In this document: positions 33,758 through 42,143 of the stretch, one piece after another
Numbering within the stretch: the first letter of the stretch is position 1
Layout of the letters: each line of letters opens with the position of its first letter
NCBI GenBank assembly: GCA_050740255.1
Contig: JBOICV010000051.1
Span: 1 to 64,000 of the forward strand
Direction: 5' to 3'
From: JBOICV01 sp050740255
GTDB taxonomy: Bacteria > Pseudomonadota > Gammaproteobacteria > Nevskiales > JBOICV01
DNA length: 64,000 nucleotides
Made by a program: the position numbers and the translations under genes
The notes under the pieces: generated by a model
Told to the model about the DNA's origin: nothing
Databases searched by the model: none
Seen by the model: the letters and a program-made list of their open reading frames with translations, nothing else

Positions 33758-33776
33758 AATTACCTTGCAGGTAATT
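33758..33776. promoter_or_regulatory. Operator-like dyad AATTACC-N5-GGTAATT
   Basis: Perfect seven-base arms at 33758-33764 and 33770-33776 around TTGCA. The position, about 54 bases upstream of the membrane protein/alpha-beta hydrolase pair, fits an operator overlapping their promoter. The TTACC...GGTAA pattern resembles sites bound by MarR/HxlR-type repressors; no such regulator is adjacent. Confidence 0.5.
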
Positions 33777-33798
33777 CTGGCGCCCTCGGACGAGTACA

Positions 33799-34998
33799 CT
33801 AGGGCCTGCGCCGGGCCTCCACCCGGATTTCGACCACGATCTTGCGCGAGACATACTGCGCGTCCGGATCGGATTCCATGCCCAGATCGGCCTCGCGCCG
33901 GTCCACTTCGAAGCGGCCGCTGATCCTTGCAAGCTCCCCCTCAATGCTGAGCGTCAGCGGCGGCAATGTCAGCTCATGTCCCTTGATCGTCAGCACGCCG
34001 TCCACTGCATAAGCGCCGGCGCCATCCGCTGTGATGCGGGTGCTGCGAAAAGTGGCCAGCGGATGCCGGGTCACATTGAACCACTCCGCCAGCGACAGGG
34101 ACTCGTCGTGCAAGGGCACCCCATCAGTAGCCGATGCGGTTTCAAACGTGCCGCCAATCTGTGAATGTTCGAGGTCGGCCGGAGTGAAGCGGATGTCCGC
34201 CTGCCAGCGCGTGAAGCGCCCCTGGAATGGCAGACCCGCGTGCAGGCCGGAGAATTTCACCTCACTGCGCGCCGGGTCCACAATCCAGTTGCTTGCGGGA
34301 TTGCTGGTGATCGCGGCCACGGCGCCGGTGGTCCCGGGCGTTCGCGTCAGCGTCCAGGCGAGCGCCAGCACCGCAATGAGGATGACACCGAGGCCCGCGG
34401 TGAAAACACGCGGCCCCGGCAGCATGTGCGCGAGCACCTCGTCCCGATTCACAAAATGATGTTTCAGCGCAGCCGCGACGTGCAGAACCAGCAGCGCGCC
34501 CATGCTCCAGGCCAGCAGCTCATGCGCTTGCAGCGTCAGCCCAGCATAGGACTGGCGCAGCTCGCGCGTCATTTCATGCAGGCCGAGCAGATGCGGCACC
34601 TCGATGAGCCCAAACCAGAGCGTGGGCACATTCAGCGGGTGGTTGCCGCGCCACTGGGTTGAGACATACAGCCAGCCACTCAGGGGCAGCCCGATCATCA
34701 GTGCGTAAAACGCCCAGTGTGTCAGCCGCGCCGCGAGTTTTTCCCAGCCCGGCATCGCGGCCGGCAGGGGCGGTGGCGCGTGCCACCAGCGCCACGCCAG
34801 CCGCGCCAGGCTCAGCGCCAGAATCGTCAGGCCCAGCGACTTGTGCAACTGGAACGCCGCAATCGCCCGGGCCTGAGTTTGCGCCACATCAATGGCCTGA
34901 TGCATCCACCAGCCAAGCAGGAAGTTGGCGACGATGGCGGCCGCGATCGTCCAGTGCAGGGCGATCGCGACCGCGGTATAGCGCACCGCCGCGGGCAT
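33799..34998 (-). CDS. Cytochrome b561 - YceI domain fusion
   Basis: The 399-residue membrane protein joins two modules that are usually separate neighbours. Residues 1-215 are a di-haem cytochrome b561 with four helices and His residues in RYTAVAIALHWTIAA, FQLHKSLG, LQAHELLAW and LLVLHVAAALKHH. A fifth helix (FTAGLGVILIAVLALAW) leads to a YceI-like lipocalin domain at 240-395 (SNWIVDPARSEVKFSG, FNVTRHPLATFRS). YceI proteins bind polyisoprenoid quinones, so the fusion suggests a membrane electron carrier handing electrons to or from a quinone-type lipid. The YceI lipoprotein gene lies 25 bases upstream in the same direction. Confidence 0.88.
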   Translation of the reverse strand: MPAAVRYTAVAIALHWTIAAAIVANFLLGWWMHQAIDVAQTQARAIAAFQLHKSLGLTILALSLARLAWRWWHAPPPLPAAMPGWEKLAARLTHWAFYALMIGLPLSGWLYVSTQWRGNHPLNVPTLWFGLIEVPHLLGLHEMTRELRQSYAGLTLQAHELLAWSMGALLVLHVAAALKHHFVNRDEVLAHMLPGPRVFTAGLGVILIAVLALAWTLTRTPGTTGAVAAITSNPASNWIVDPARSEVKFSGLHAGLPFQGRFTRWQADIRFTPADLEHSQIGGTFETASATDGVPLHDESLSLAEWFNVTRHPLATFRSTRITADGAGAYAVDGVLTIKGHELTLPPLTLSIEGELARISGRFEVDRREADLGMESDPDAQYVSRKIVVEIRVEARRRP

Positions 34999-35022
34999 GC
35001 GGAAAATCTGATCCGCGGCGAC

Positions 35023-35775
35023 TTAGCTCGCGGGTGAAGCCGCCGGCGCCGCTGCGGGCGCGGCGGCCTGCTGATGGAATTCACCCTCGAAGCGGATGGT
35101 GACCTCATCGCCCAGCATCTGCAGATACTCGGTCATGCCGAATTCCGAGCGCTTGATGCGGGTCGTCGCGGAAAATCCAATTGCGCCGATCTGGGTGAAC
35201 GGATGCGCCGCGACCGAACCGACCACCGTGGTGTCGAGCGTCACCGGCAGGGTCTTGCCCAGAAACCCAAGATCGCCGGTGATCGTGAATCTGCCCGGCG
35301 CGGTCTGCTCAACCCGCTTCGAGGTGAACGTAATCTGCGGGAACGCGCCGGAATTGAAGAACTTGGCGTCCTTGGCCAGCGCCTCGTCAAAAGTCTTGTA
35401 GGGCGTGTCCTTGTGCGTTGCGGGGTAATCGCCGGAGAAATCGGTGCGCACCGAAGCCGGTTCGATGGTCGCGGTGACGGACGAGGCCGCGAGATTCGCG
35501 GGGTCGAAATTGAGAGTGGCCTGGTAACGCGTGAAGCGCGCGACGTAATTGGACAAGCCCAGATGATTGATGCCGAAGCTGATGCTCGAGTGATAGGGAT
35601 CCAGCGTATAGGTTCCGGCTGGGGCGGTGATCTGTACCGGCGCCGGCGTGGGGGCTGCGGCGACCGATGGTTTGGCCGCCGGCGGCGCTGGCGATTCCGA
35701 TTTCGAGCAGGCGGCAAGCGCGAAGGCGGTGGCGCCGACAATCAATATAAGGCGGGGGGAGTGGAATGACTTCAT
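35023..35775 (-). CDS. YceI-family lipoprotein
   Basis: 250 residues with a signal peptide and lipobox LAAC (Cys23), a Pro/Ala/Ser-rich linker to about 50 and a YceI domain to about 230 (GTYTLDPYHSSISFGINHLG in two parts: GTYTLDPYHSS, then FGINHLG; later AKFFNSGAFPQITFTS, GDLGFLGKTLPVTLDTTV by blocks). A lipocalin fold that binds an isoprenoid quinone is expected. It is the first gene of the YceI/b561 unit. Tail is Ala/Pro-rich. Confidence 0.9.
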   Translation of the reverse strand: MKSFHSPRLILIVGATAFALAACSKSESPAPPAAKPSVAAAPTPAPVQITAPAGTYTLDPYHSSISFGINHLGLSNYVARFTRYQATLNFDPANLAASSVTATIEPASVRTDFSGDYPATHKDTPYKTFDEALAKDAKFFNSGAFPQITFTSKRVEQTAPGRFTITGDLGFLGKTLPVTLDTTVVGSVAAHPFTQIGAIGFSATTRIKRSEFGMTEYLQMLGDEVTIRFEGEFHQQAAAPAAAPAASPAS

Positions 35776-35956
35776 GTTTTCAGGCTCCTGACGGGTTTGG
35801 CGGGGGCGATAAGCTTACTACGCCGGGCCAACCTGGCTTTCTAGCGCGATAAATAGCAGTTAAACTACGCCGCCGTTGGGCGCGCCGCGCCGGCCCAGGG
35901 GGTCGGATTGCGGCAAAAAACTAAGCACTAAATCTTCAATTCCACAGGGGAATCGC

Positions 35957-37978
35957 ATGTTGGTTGAATACGGTCTTTGGATCTCGCTGGCCTGCGGTCT
36001 GGCGGCTATCATTTACGGCGTGGTTTCGACGCGCTGGATTCTGGCCAAGTCGCCGGGCAATGCACGCATGCAGGAAATCGCCGCCGCCGTGCAGGAAGGC
36101 GCGATGGCCTATCTCAATCGCCAGTACACCGCCATCGGCGTCGTCGGTGTGGCGCTGGTCGTGGCGCTGGGTCTGGCGCTCGACTGGTACACCGCCGTGG
36201 GCTTCATGGTCGGTGCGGTGCTGTCCGGCGCCACCGGCTACATCGGCATGAACATCTCGGTGCGCGCGAACGTGCGTACCGCGCAGGCCGCGCATGACGG
36301 CATGAACGCGGCGCTGGCCGTCGCCTTTCGCGGCGGCGCCATCACCGGCATGCTGGTGGTGGGCCTCGGCCTGATTGGCGTGGCCGGCTACTACATGGCG
36401 GTCAAGGCGATGGGCGTGAGCGAAGACACCGCTCTGCATGCGCTGGTCGGTTTAGCTTTCGGCGGCTCGCTGATCTCCATCTTCGCGCGTCTGGGCGGCG
36501 GCATCTTTACCAAGGGCGCGGACGTCGGCGCTGACCTGGTGGGTAAAGTCGAGGCTGGCATTCCCGAGGACGACCCGCGCAACCCCGCCGTGATCGCGGA
36601 CAACGTCGGCGACAACGTCGGCGACTGCGCCGGCATGGCGGCTGACCTGTTTGAAACCTACGCCGTGACCGTGGTCGCGACCATGGTTCTCGGCGGCCTG
36701 ATGGCGGCCACGCTCGGCGCGAACGCGGTGCTGTATCCGCTCGTACTCGGCGGCGTATCCATCATCGCCTCCATCATTGGCACCTTCTTCGTCTCGGCGG
36801 GTGAAGGCAAGAAGATCATGGGCGCGCTGTACCGCGGCGTGATCGTCTCCGGTGTGCTGGCGGCGATCGCCTTCTATCCCATCACCAAGGCGTTTTTCAC
36901 CGCCGAACTGGCGATGAACCTGTACTGGTGCGCGCTGATTGGTCTGGCGCTGACCGGCGTGATCATGTGGATCACCGAGTACTACACCGGCACCACCTAC
37001 GGCCCCGTGCAACACATTGCGGCCGCCTCGCAGACCGGTCACGGCACCAATATTATCGCCGGCCTGGGCGTATCCATGAAGTCCACCGCCCTGCCGGTGC
37101 TGGCGGTCTGTGCGAGCATCTTTGGCGCGTATGAACTCGCGGGCCTGTACGGCATCGCCATCGCGGCGACCGCGATGCTCTCGATGACCGGCATGATTGT
37201 GGCGCTCGATGCCTATGGCCCGATCACCGATAACGCCGGCGGTATCGCCGAGATGGCGCATCTGCCCAAGGAAATCCGCGCTATCACGGATCCACTGGAC
37301 GCAGTGGGCAATACCACCAAGGCGGTGACCAAGGGTTACGCCATCGGCTCGGCCGGTTTGGCCGCGCTGGTGCTGTTCGCGGACTACACGCATCAGCTCG
37401 CCGCCAGCAACCCTGGCGTGAAGTTCAGCTTCGACCTGTCCGATCACATGGTCATCATCGGCCTGTTCATCGGCGGCCTGGTGCCCTACCTGTTCGGCGC
37501 GATGGCGATGGAAGCGGTCGGCCGCGCGGCCGGCTCGGTGGTGGTTGAAGTGCGCCGCCAGTTCCGCGAGATCAAGGGCATCATGGAAGGCACAGCCAAA
37601 CCCGAATACGGCACGGCGGTGGACATGCTGACCAAATCCGCGATCAAGGAAATGATCATCCCCTCGCTGCTGCCAATCTTCGTGCCCGTGCTGGTGGGTT
37701 TGATCCTCGGCCCGAAGGCCTTGGGCGGCGTGCTGATCGGCACCATCATCACCGGCTTGTTCGTCGCGATTTCGATGACCACTGGCGGCGGCGCCTGGGA
37801 TAACGCCAAGAAGTACATCGAGGATGGCCACTTCGGCGGCAAGGGTTCCGAGACGCACAAGGCCGCGGTCACCGGCGATACCGTCGGCGACCCCTACAAG
37901 GACACCGCCGGCCCGGCCATCAACCCGCTGATCAAAATCATCAACATCGTGGCGCTTTTGCTCGTACCTCTACTCTGA
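35957..37978 (+). CDS. hppA: K+-independent H+-translocating pyrophosphatase
   Basis: This 673-residue membrane pump couples PPi hydrolysis to proton export across the inner membrane. The substrate site [21 protein letters not shown] (given as blocks [11 protein letters not shown] and [20 protein letters not shown] by family) and many helices are intact. The cation-type marker reads [10 protein letters not shown]: Lys and Thr at the two diagnostic positions indicate the K+-independent class (K+-dependent enzymes have Ala and Gly/Ala). Start at the ATG at 35957 with CAGGGGAA upstream. Clear intrinsic terminator downstream. Confidence 0.96.
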   Translation: MLVEYGLWISLACGLAAIIYGVVSTRWILAKSPGNARMQEIAAAVQEGAMAYLNRQYTAIGVVGVALVVALGLALDWYTAVGFMVGAVLSGATGYIGMNISVRANVRTAQAAHDGMNAALAVAFRGGAITGMLVVGLGLIGVAGYYMAVKAMGVSEDTALHALVGLAFGGSLISIFARLGGGIFTKGADVGADLVGKVEAGIPEDDPRNPAVIADNVGDNVGDCAGMAADLFETYAVTVVATMVLGGLMAATLGANAVLYPLVLGGVSIIASIIGTFFVSAGEGKKIMGALYRGVIVSGVLAAIAFYPITKAFFTAELAMNLYWCALIGLALTGVIMWITEYYTGTTYGPVQHIAAASQTGHGTNIIAGLGVSMKSTALPVLAVCASIFGAYELAGLYGIAIAATAMLSMTGMIVALDAYGPITDNAGGIAEMAHLPKEIRAITDPLDAVGNTTKAVTKGYAIGSAGLAALVLFADYTHQLAASNPGVKFSFDLSDHMVIIGLFIGGLVPYLFGAMAMEAVGRAAGSVVVEVRRQFREIKGIMEGTAKPEYGTAVDMLTKSAIKEMIIPSLLPIFVPVLVGLILGPKALGGVLIGTIITGLFVAISMTTGGGAWDNAKKYIEDGHFGGKGSETHKAAVTGDTVGDPYKDTAGPAINPLIKIINIVALLLVPLL

Positions 37979-38037
37979 GTTCACCGCCTGTTTTTACAGT
38001 CGCGGCAGGGATGCCGCGTTCTGTTACCGGGATGTAG

Positions 38038-38071
38038 AACAAGGCCCCGTACGCGGGGCTTTGTTATTTTT
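38038..38071 (+). terminator. Intrinsic terminator of hppA
   Basis: AACAAGGCCCCG pairs with CGGGGCTTTGTT (one G-T wobble) around a short TACG loop, followed by ATTTTT. It lies 60 bases after the hppA stop. The stem core AAGGCCCCG is identical to that of the terminator at 2162-2184. Confidence 0.92.
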
Positions 38072-38297
38072 AGTTCCCAACTTCCGCTTTCGTTGGTGGT
38101 GGGATCGGGGCGCTGCACTATCAGCTTTTCTACTTGTGGGGTGCGCCGAATGCCATCAGATCGATCTTGGTCGGCTTGAATCGACCCCTTTCTGCCATTT
38201 CCTTTTTTCTATTCTTGCGAATTATAGATGAAATGCAAGCTTCAACTGATCCTTCGTCCAATTGCCGGTTGACACTGCAATTCTCCAGCTGTTCCGA

Positions 38298-38708
38298 TTA
38301 CACCCAATGGATCTTTATCTCGCCCTCAACCTGTTTGAACTCCTTGTCGCCTGTCAGCAATTCGGTTTTCTTCTCTTTCGCGAGAGCTGCAGCAAAACAG
38401 TCTGCATATGACATCTTCCCTCTTGTCTTGAACAGGCCTGCGGCACGCGCCAACGGCCATGTCACGTCCACAAACTCGACGCCAAGCTGCCTCAGGTCGG
38501 TAATGGCCTTGTCAGCTTCGGCCTGGGAAACTTCCCGCGCGATGATGTACCAAACCTCCCCCGCATTCACCACGGACAGGAGCAGCGGGATACCATCTTT
38601 GTGGGCATCAGCGATCAGGTCGGCGACTGCCTGCCCCGAGCTTTCATCTTCCAGATAGGCGAGCACGGCCCAGGAATCCAGCACGATGCCCCTGGACTTG
38701 CGCGGCAT
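38298..38708 (-). CDS. vapC: PIN-domain toxin, VapC type
   Basis: The 136-residue ribonuclease toxin carries the acidic PIN site: Asp11 in VLDSWAVLAYL, Glu51 in NAGEVWYI, Asp103 in SYADCFAAALA and Asp121 in LLTGDKEF. All four are intact. The ATG overlaps the antitoxin stop (ATGA), the standard antitoxin-first arrangement. VapC enzymes cleave specific RNAs such as tRNA. It sits between hppA and ppa, and the local DNA upstream of the pair is unusually AT-rich, which suggests insertion as a module. Confidence 0.92.
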   Translation of the reverse strand: MPRKSRGIVLDSWAVLAYLEDESSGQAVADLIADAHKDGIPLLLSVVNAGEVWYIIAREVSQAEADKAITDLRQLGVEFVDVTWPLARAAGLFKTRGKMSYADCFAAALAKEKKTELLTGDKEFKQVEGEIKIHWV

Positions 38709-38938
38709 CAGGTCTCGCGCTTCCGCTTTTTCTCCGCCGCGAGCGATTTCAGCAAGCCTTTACCTCGATACTTGCCGCGCAAACCCTGGATGTATTCGCG
38801 CGTGATGGGCGTCAGGACAATCCTGTGTCCCGACTCCTCAACGTCAACCTGGATTCGCGTTCCTTCGGTAACTCCGAGCTGTCGCCGGATCTTCGAGGGG
38901 ATGACGACCTGCCCCTTGACCGTCATGTATGTTTCCAT
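38708..38938 (-). CDS. vapB: AbrB/SpoVT-type antitoxin, VapB
   Basis: 76 residues. The N-terminal swapped-hairpin DNA-binding domain reads TVKGQVVIPSKIRRQLGV then EGTRIQVDVEESGHRIVL. The C-terminal part (GLRGKYRGKGLLKSLAAEKKRKR) is the basic toxin-wrapping region. It is expected to neutralise VapC and to repress its own promoter. GGAG lies eight bases upstream of the start. Confidence 0.92.
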   Translation of the reverse strand: METYMTVKGQVVIPSKIRRQLGVTEGTRIQVDVEESGHRIVLTPITREYIQGLRGKYRGKGLLKSLAAEKKRKRET

Positions 38939-38960
38939 AGAATCTCCTACTAGTGATATA

Positions 38961-39012
38961 TAATCTTACATAACTTATAAAGTAAGTCAAATTAATTATG
39001 GCTTACTTACTG
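38961..39012 (-). promoter_or_regulatory. AT-rich promoter/operator of vapBC
   Basis: On the minus strand TTGACT and, 16 bases on, TAAGAT form a plausible promoter for vapB. The same stretch has three interleaved CTTAC/GTAAG motifs: CTTAC at 38965, GTAAG at 38982 and CTTACTT at 39002. AAGTAAG (38980-38986) and CTTACTT (39002-39008) are perfect arms. This is the sort of repeated site expected for VapB autoregulation. Confidence 0.55.
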
Positions 39013-39167
39013 TGGGTGACGCGGATCCGCAAGCCAATTTCTGAACATAACCGAGAAATGACCGTGCCTGCCAGTGCTGGTCCACTCCAAAGTGGAGGTC
39101 TTTGACTCGGCGACGTCGGGCCTGGTTCTTTATAATCCTCTGCTCCTGTCCTACCTAGGAGCTTTTC

Positions 39168-39716
39168 ATGGCCCTGGATCTCGTCAAGACCGGCAAGGAC
39201 GTCCCCAACGACGTCAACGTCATCATCGAAATTCCGATGAACAGCGAACCGGTGAAGTACGAGGTGGACAAGGATTCCGGCGAGATCTGCGTCGACCGCA
39301 TCCTGACCACGCCGATGCGTTATCCCTGCAACTACGGCTATGTGCCGCATACCCTGTGCGGTGACGGCGACCCGCTCGATGCGCTGGTGATGATGCCGGT
39401 GCCGCTGATCCCGCGCTGCGTGGTCAACTGCCGCCCGATCGGCATGCTGGAGATGAAGGACGAGGCCGGTTCCGACGAAAAATTGATTGTCGTGCCGAAC
39501 AGCAAGATCAGTCCGCTCTACCGCGACATCGCCACCGTGCGCGCCCTGCCCGCGCTAATCCGCGACCAGATCGCGCATTTCTTCGAGCACTACAAGGATC
39601 TGGAAAAGGGCAAGTGGGTGAAGATCGAGGGTTGGCACGGCCCAAACGATGCCAGGAAGGCGATTCTGGATAGCGTAGCGCGGTTTAAAAGGGCGAAAAA
39701 GCGGCCTAATTTTTAG
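39168..39716 (+). CDS. ppa: Inorganic pyrophosphatase (family I)
   Basis: 182 residues, a typical prokaryotic soluble pyrophosphatase. The signature DGDPLDALV with its three metal-binding aspartates is intact, along with the substrate-site block YEVDKDSGEICVDR and MRYPCNYGYVP. TAGGAG lies eight bases upstream of the ATG, and TATAAT at 39131-39136 is a good -10. Its 3' end overlaps the convergent unknown gene by 11 bases. Confidence 0.96.
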   Translation: MALDLVKTGKDVPNDVNVIIEIPMNSEPVKYEVDKDSGEICVDRILTTPMRYPCNYGYVPHTLCGDGDPLDALVMMPVPLIPRCVVNCRPIGMLEMKDEAGSDEKLIVVPNSKISPLYRDIATVRALPALIRDQIAHFFEHYKDLEKGKWVKIEGWHGPNDARKAILDSVARFKRAKKRPNF

Positions 39717-40533
39717 GGCTCGAGCTGGCGCTGAGTGGGGTGCTTGCAAGCTCGGTACGTGCTGGCTCAGCAGCGGGCTCTTCAATGCGGAAATTCTGCG
39801 GCCGTTTACGCGAGTGCCAATGCTGGCGCACCATCTCGTAGGCATCCGGGCAGCTATCGTCACTCGGCCGCGCACCGACATAGCGCTTCAGCACGATGGT
39901 TTTGTCCGAGCGGCAGGTCAACTCAAAGTCGGGGAAGTTGAAGTCATTCGTCGCCTGCTTGACGGAGAAGGGACCGCAGAACATCGCCAGCAGATGCCGG
40001 CGATAGGCGGTCAGCAAGGCCTGTTCAAACAGGGGCTTGCTGTCCTTCGCGGCGACCCGCGCGAATTCGCGCAACTCCTTCACGCTCAGTTGCAGCAGAG
40101 AGTCGAGCCGGATGCCGTCCACCAGAATCGGGCCGGGTAGTTGCTCGCTCCAGGACGTATTACGGCGCTCGACAGGCCGGTCGCCAGCTGGCGCGGATAC
40201 TGGCTGAAACAACTTCGCCGCGGGCGCGGCTTTTGTCGCCGGCATGCGCGGTAGCGCCTCGGCCACTGCGTCTTGATCCGGCGCTATGATCTGCTTGACC
40301 AACTGCAGAATGCCATTGCGGATTTCTCCCGCCCGGTGGCGTGAAAGCATCAGGCTATCCACTCGCAGTTGCAGGATATGCAACAGCAGCGCCAGTACCA
40401 CGCGCAGGGCCATGCCGAGGTCAAGCTCAGTCAGCAGCAGCCGCGCAACACCGACATCGTCAATTCTGACGGGCTCGCGCCGGTGCGTTTTGAATCGCGG
40501 ACGATCCGTCCGCAGGCTGTGCGTGGCGTGCAT
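39706..40533 (-). CDS. Unknown protein (275 aa)
   Basis: An ORF with GAGAGGAG shortly upstream of its ATG encodes a soluble protein. The N-terminal half is basic and Leu-rich (LDLGMALRVVLALLLHILQLR). A Pro/Ala linker at about 95-120 leads to a better-structured half (DGIRLDSLLQLSVKELREFARV, then FNFPDFELTCRSDKTIVLKRY by blocks) and an acidic/Ser-rich tail. I do not recognise a family. Its stop overlaps ppa by 11 bases on the opposite strand. Confidence 0.55.
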   Translation of the reverse strand: MHATHSLRTDRPRFKTHRREPVRIDDVGVARLLLTELDLGMALRVVLALLLHILQLRVDSLMLSRHRAGEIRNGILQLVKQIIAPDQDAVAEALPRMPATKAAPAAKLFQPVSAPAGDRPVERRNTSWSEQLPGPILVDGIRLDSLLQLSVKELREFARVAAKDSKPLFEQALLTAYRRHLLAMFCGPFSVKQATNDFNFPDFELTCRSDKTIVLKRYVGARPSDDSCPDAYEMVRQHWHSRKRPQNFRIEEPAAEPARTELASTPLSASSSPKN

Positions 40534-40686
40534 CTGCGCGCTCCTCTCAAACTCCGGCCCATCACGTGTGGCCGTGGGATGAGTATGAAGAGTCGTGCGG
40601 CTGCGCTATATCAGACGGATCGGGGAGTTGTCGTAAGCCGTTTCCTACGCGTTCCCGACCGTCGCTTGGGCGATACGGCGCGAGGA

Positions 40687-41211
40687 CTAGGGCCGGATCT
40701 CGATCGGCGTGCCGTCCGGCACTGCTTGCCAGATTTCCTGGATGGCACCGTCGTGCACTGCGATGCAGCCGTCGGTCCAGTCCCATAACGCCAGAAAACC
40801 GGCGAGCCAGCCCCAGCCATTGGGCGAGCCATGCAGCATGATGTCGCCGCCCGGCGAAACGCCCTGCGCCCGCGCCTGCGCGCGGTCCTCGGCATTGGGA
40901 TAGGAGATATGCAGGGAACGGAAAAACCTGCTGCGCGAATTGCGTGAATTCAGCTTGTACAAACCCTCCGGCGTACGCTCATCGCCTTCGCGCTGCTTGT
41001 GACCGCTGGGGTTGCCGCCGAGCGAGATGCGGTAGGTCTTGATCACCTCACCACTGCGCATTAGCGACAGGCGCCGGTCGGATTTGTCGACCAGTACGCG
41101 ATCTGCCCGCGGCAGCTTCGTGTCCACTTCTTGCGCCGCGTACCAGCCGTAAGCAAAGATGCCGCCAGCGAGGACCAGTGCCGCCAGCATGGCTAGTGCC
41201 AGCGTACGCAT
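40687..41211 (-). CDS. L,D-transpeptidase (YkuD domain), small
   Basis: 174 residues: an N-terminal membrane anchor or signal (LALAMLAALVLAGGIFAYGWYA) and a YkuD catalytic domain with His127 in MLHGSPN and catalytic Cys149 in TDGCIAV. The TDGCIAV form is found in the YafK/murein-modifying branch. Such enzymes form or cut 3-3 peptide cross-links or attach lipoproteins in the periplasm. The start overlaps the stop of the second L,D-transpeptidase gene, so the two are coupled. Confidence 0.88.
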   Translation of the reverse strand: MRTLALAMLAALVLAGGIFAYGWYAAQEVDTKLPRADRVLVDKSDRRLSLMRSGEVIKTYRISLGGNPSGHKQREGDERTPEGLYKLNSRNSRSRFFRSLHISYPNAEDRAQARAQGVSPGGDIMLHGSPNGWGWLAGFLALWDWTDGCIAVHDGAIQEIWQAVPDGTPIEIRP

Positions 41212-42092
41212 CAGGGAATAGGCTCCTCCGCGCTGACGGTTTGCTGTTGCAGCAGTGATCCCAGCGGCGGCGCCAGCAACTCCGCCAACTCGGGCGTCAG
41301 CGGCAGTCCTTCCTGGATGTCACAGGAAGCGGTCGTGGCTGCTTCCAGAAATTGATAGCGGCCGTCCGCGAAATATTCCTCGGGTGGCCGGCGCGTGGTT
41401 TCGAACAAGTCATAGCCTTGCTTGAGGTTTTGCCAGAAGCCGTGCCATGGCGACTTCTCGAAACGCTTGAGATTCGCCTCGGTGAGCGGGAACGGAAAGA
41501 TATGAACCTTGAAATAAGGCTGGCCGGCGCGGATGGCGGCTTCGCCGAGCGTATAAATCTCCTCGATTCGGGGATCGGTCATGGCGATACAGCCCGAGGA
41601 GTTGCAGCCGCCGTGCACCATGATGTTGGCGCCGGTGTATTTGTGAAACTGATCGTAGTCGTTGGGATAGCGCACGTTGAAAGCGAGATGGTAATCGCTG
41701 AAGGGGTGCATCCAGTGCGGGTTTACCGAGTAGAAACCCTCCGGCACCTGGTCATCGCCGCGCGAACGCTTAGGTCCCAGCCCGCCGGCAAATTCGCAGA
41801 TGGGGTAGGTTTTGAACAGCTTGAATGTTGCATCCTTCTGCTGGAGCCAGAGTTCCAGCTTGCGCGGTTGTTTGAAAATGCGCATGAAAACCGGCGCGCC
41901 CCATTCCAGCCCCTGCGTGGCCAGCTCACGCTTGAGCCGCGGCGTCACGCGAGCGCGCGCCTCGATGGATTCCTCGCTGTAGACGAGGCCGTATTCGTCG
42001 GCGATCTTGGTTTCCTCATCGCTGCCGAAAGCGGCGCCGCTGCCCAGCGCCAGCACGACGCCAAGTGCGTATCTGCTCCAACTCGCCTTCAT
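41211..42092 (-). CDS. L,D-transpeptidase-family protein, YafK/DpaA-like
   Basis: 293 residues with a signal peptide cleaved near AAFGSDEE. The YkuD catalytic core shows MVHGGCNSSGCIAMTD, with His160 and catalytic Cys168, and RYPNDYDQFHKYTG before it. A long C-terminal region of about 110 residues follows the catalytic site, as in YafK (DpaA), which in E. coli removes Braun lipoprotein from peptidoglycan. Forms a two-gene unit with the smaller enzyme downstream. Confidence 0.88.
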   Translation of the reverse strand: MKASWSRYALGVVLALGSGAAFGSDEETKIADEYGLVYSEESIEARARVTPRLKRELATQGLEWGAPVFMRIFKQPRKLELWLQQKDATFKLFKTYPICEFAGGLGPKRSRGDDQVPEGFYSVNPHWMHPFSDYHLAFNVRYPNDYDQFHKYTGANIMVHGGCNSSGCIAMTDPRIEEIYTLGEAAIRAGQPYFKVHIFPFPLTEANLKRFEKSPWHGFWQNLKQGYDLFETTRRPPEEYFADGRYQFLEAATTASCDIQEGLPLTPELAELLAPPLGSLLQQQTVSAEEPIP

Positions 42093-42143
42093 GGTTAGAT
42101 ATTAAAGCGGCCGCAGGCGCAGCGATAGCACCCTGAGGGAAGC

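Noticed and set aside
33331..33759. N-terminal extension of the alpha/beta hydrolase
   Set aside because: It is an out-of-frame reading of the coupled membrane-protein gene.
36452..37858. 468-codon ORF antisense to hppA
   Set aside because: Shadow of a conserved pump gene in GC-rich DNA; composition is His/Arg/Gly-rich and shows no domain.
38134..38658. Plus-strand ORF over vapC
   Set aside because: The minus strand has all PIN residues and a coupled antitoxin.
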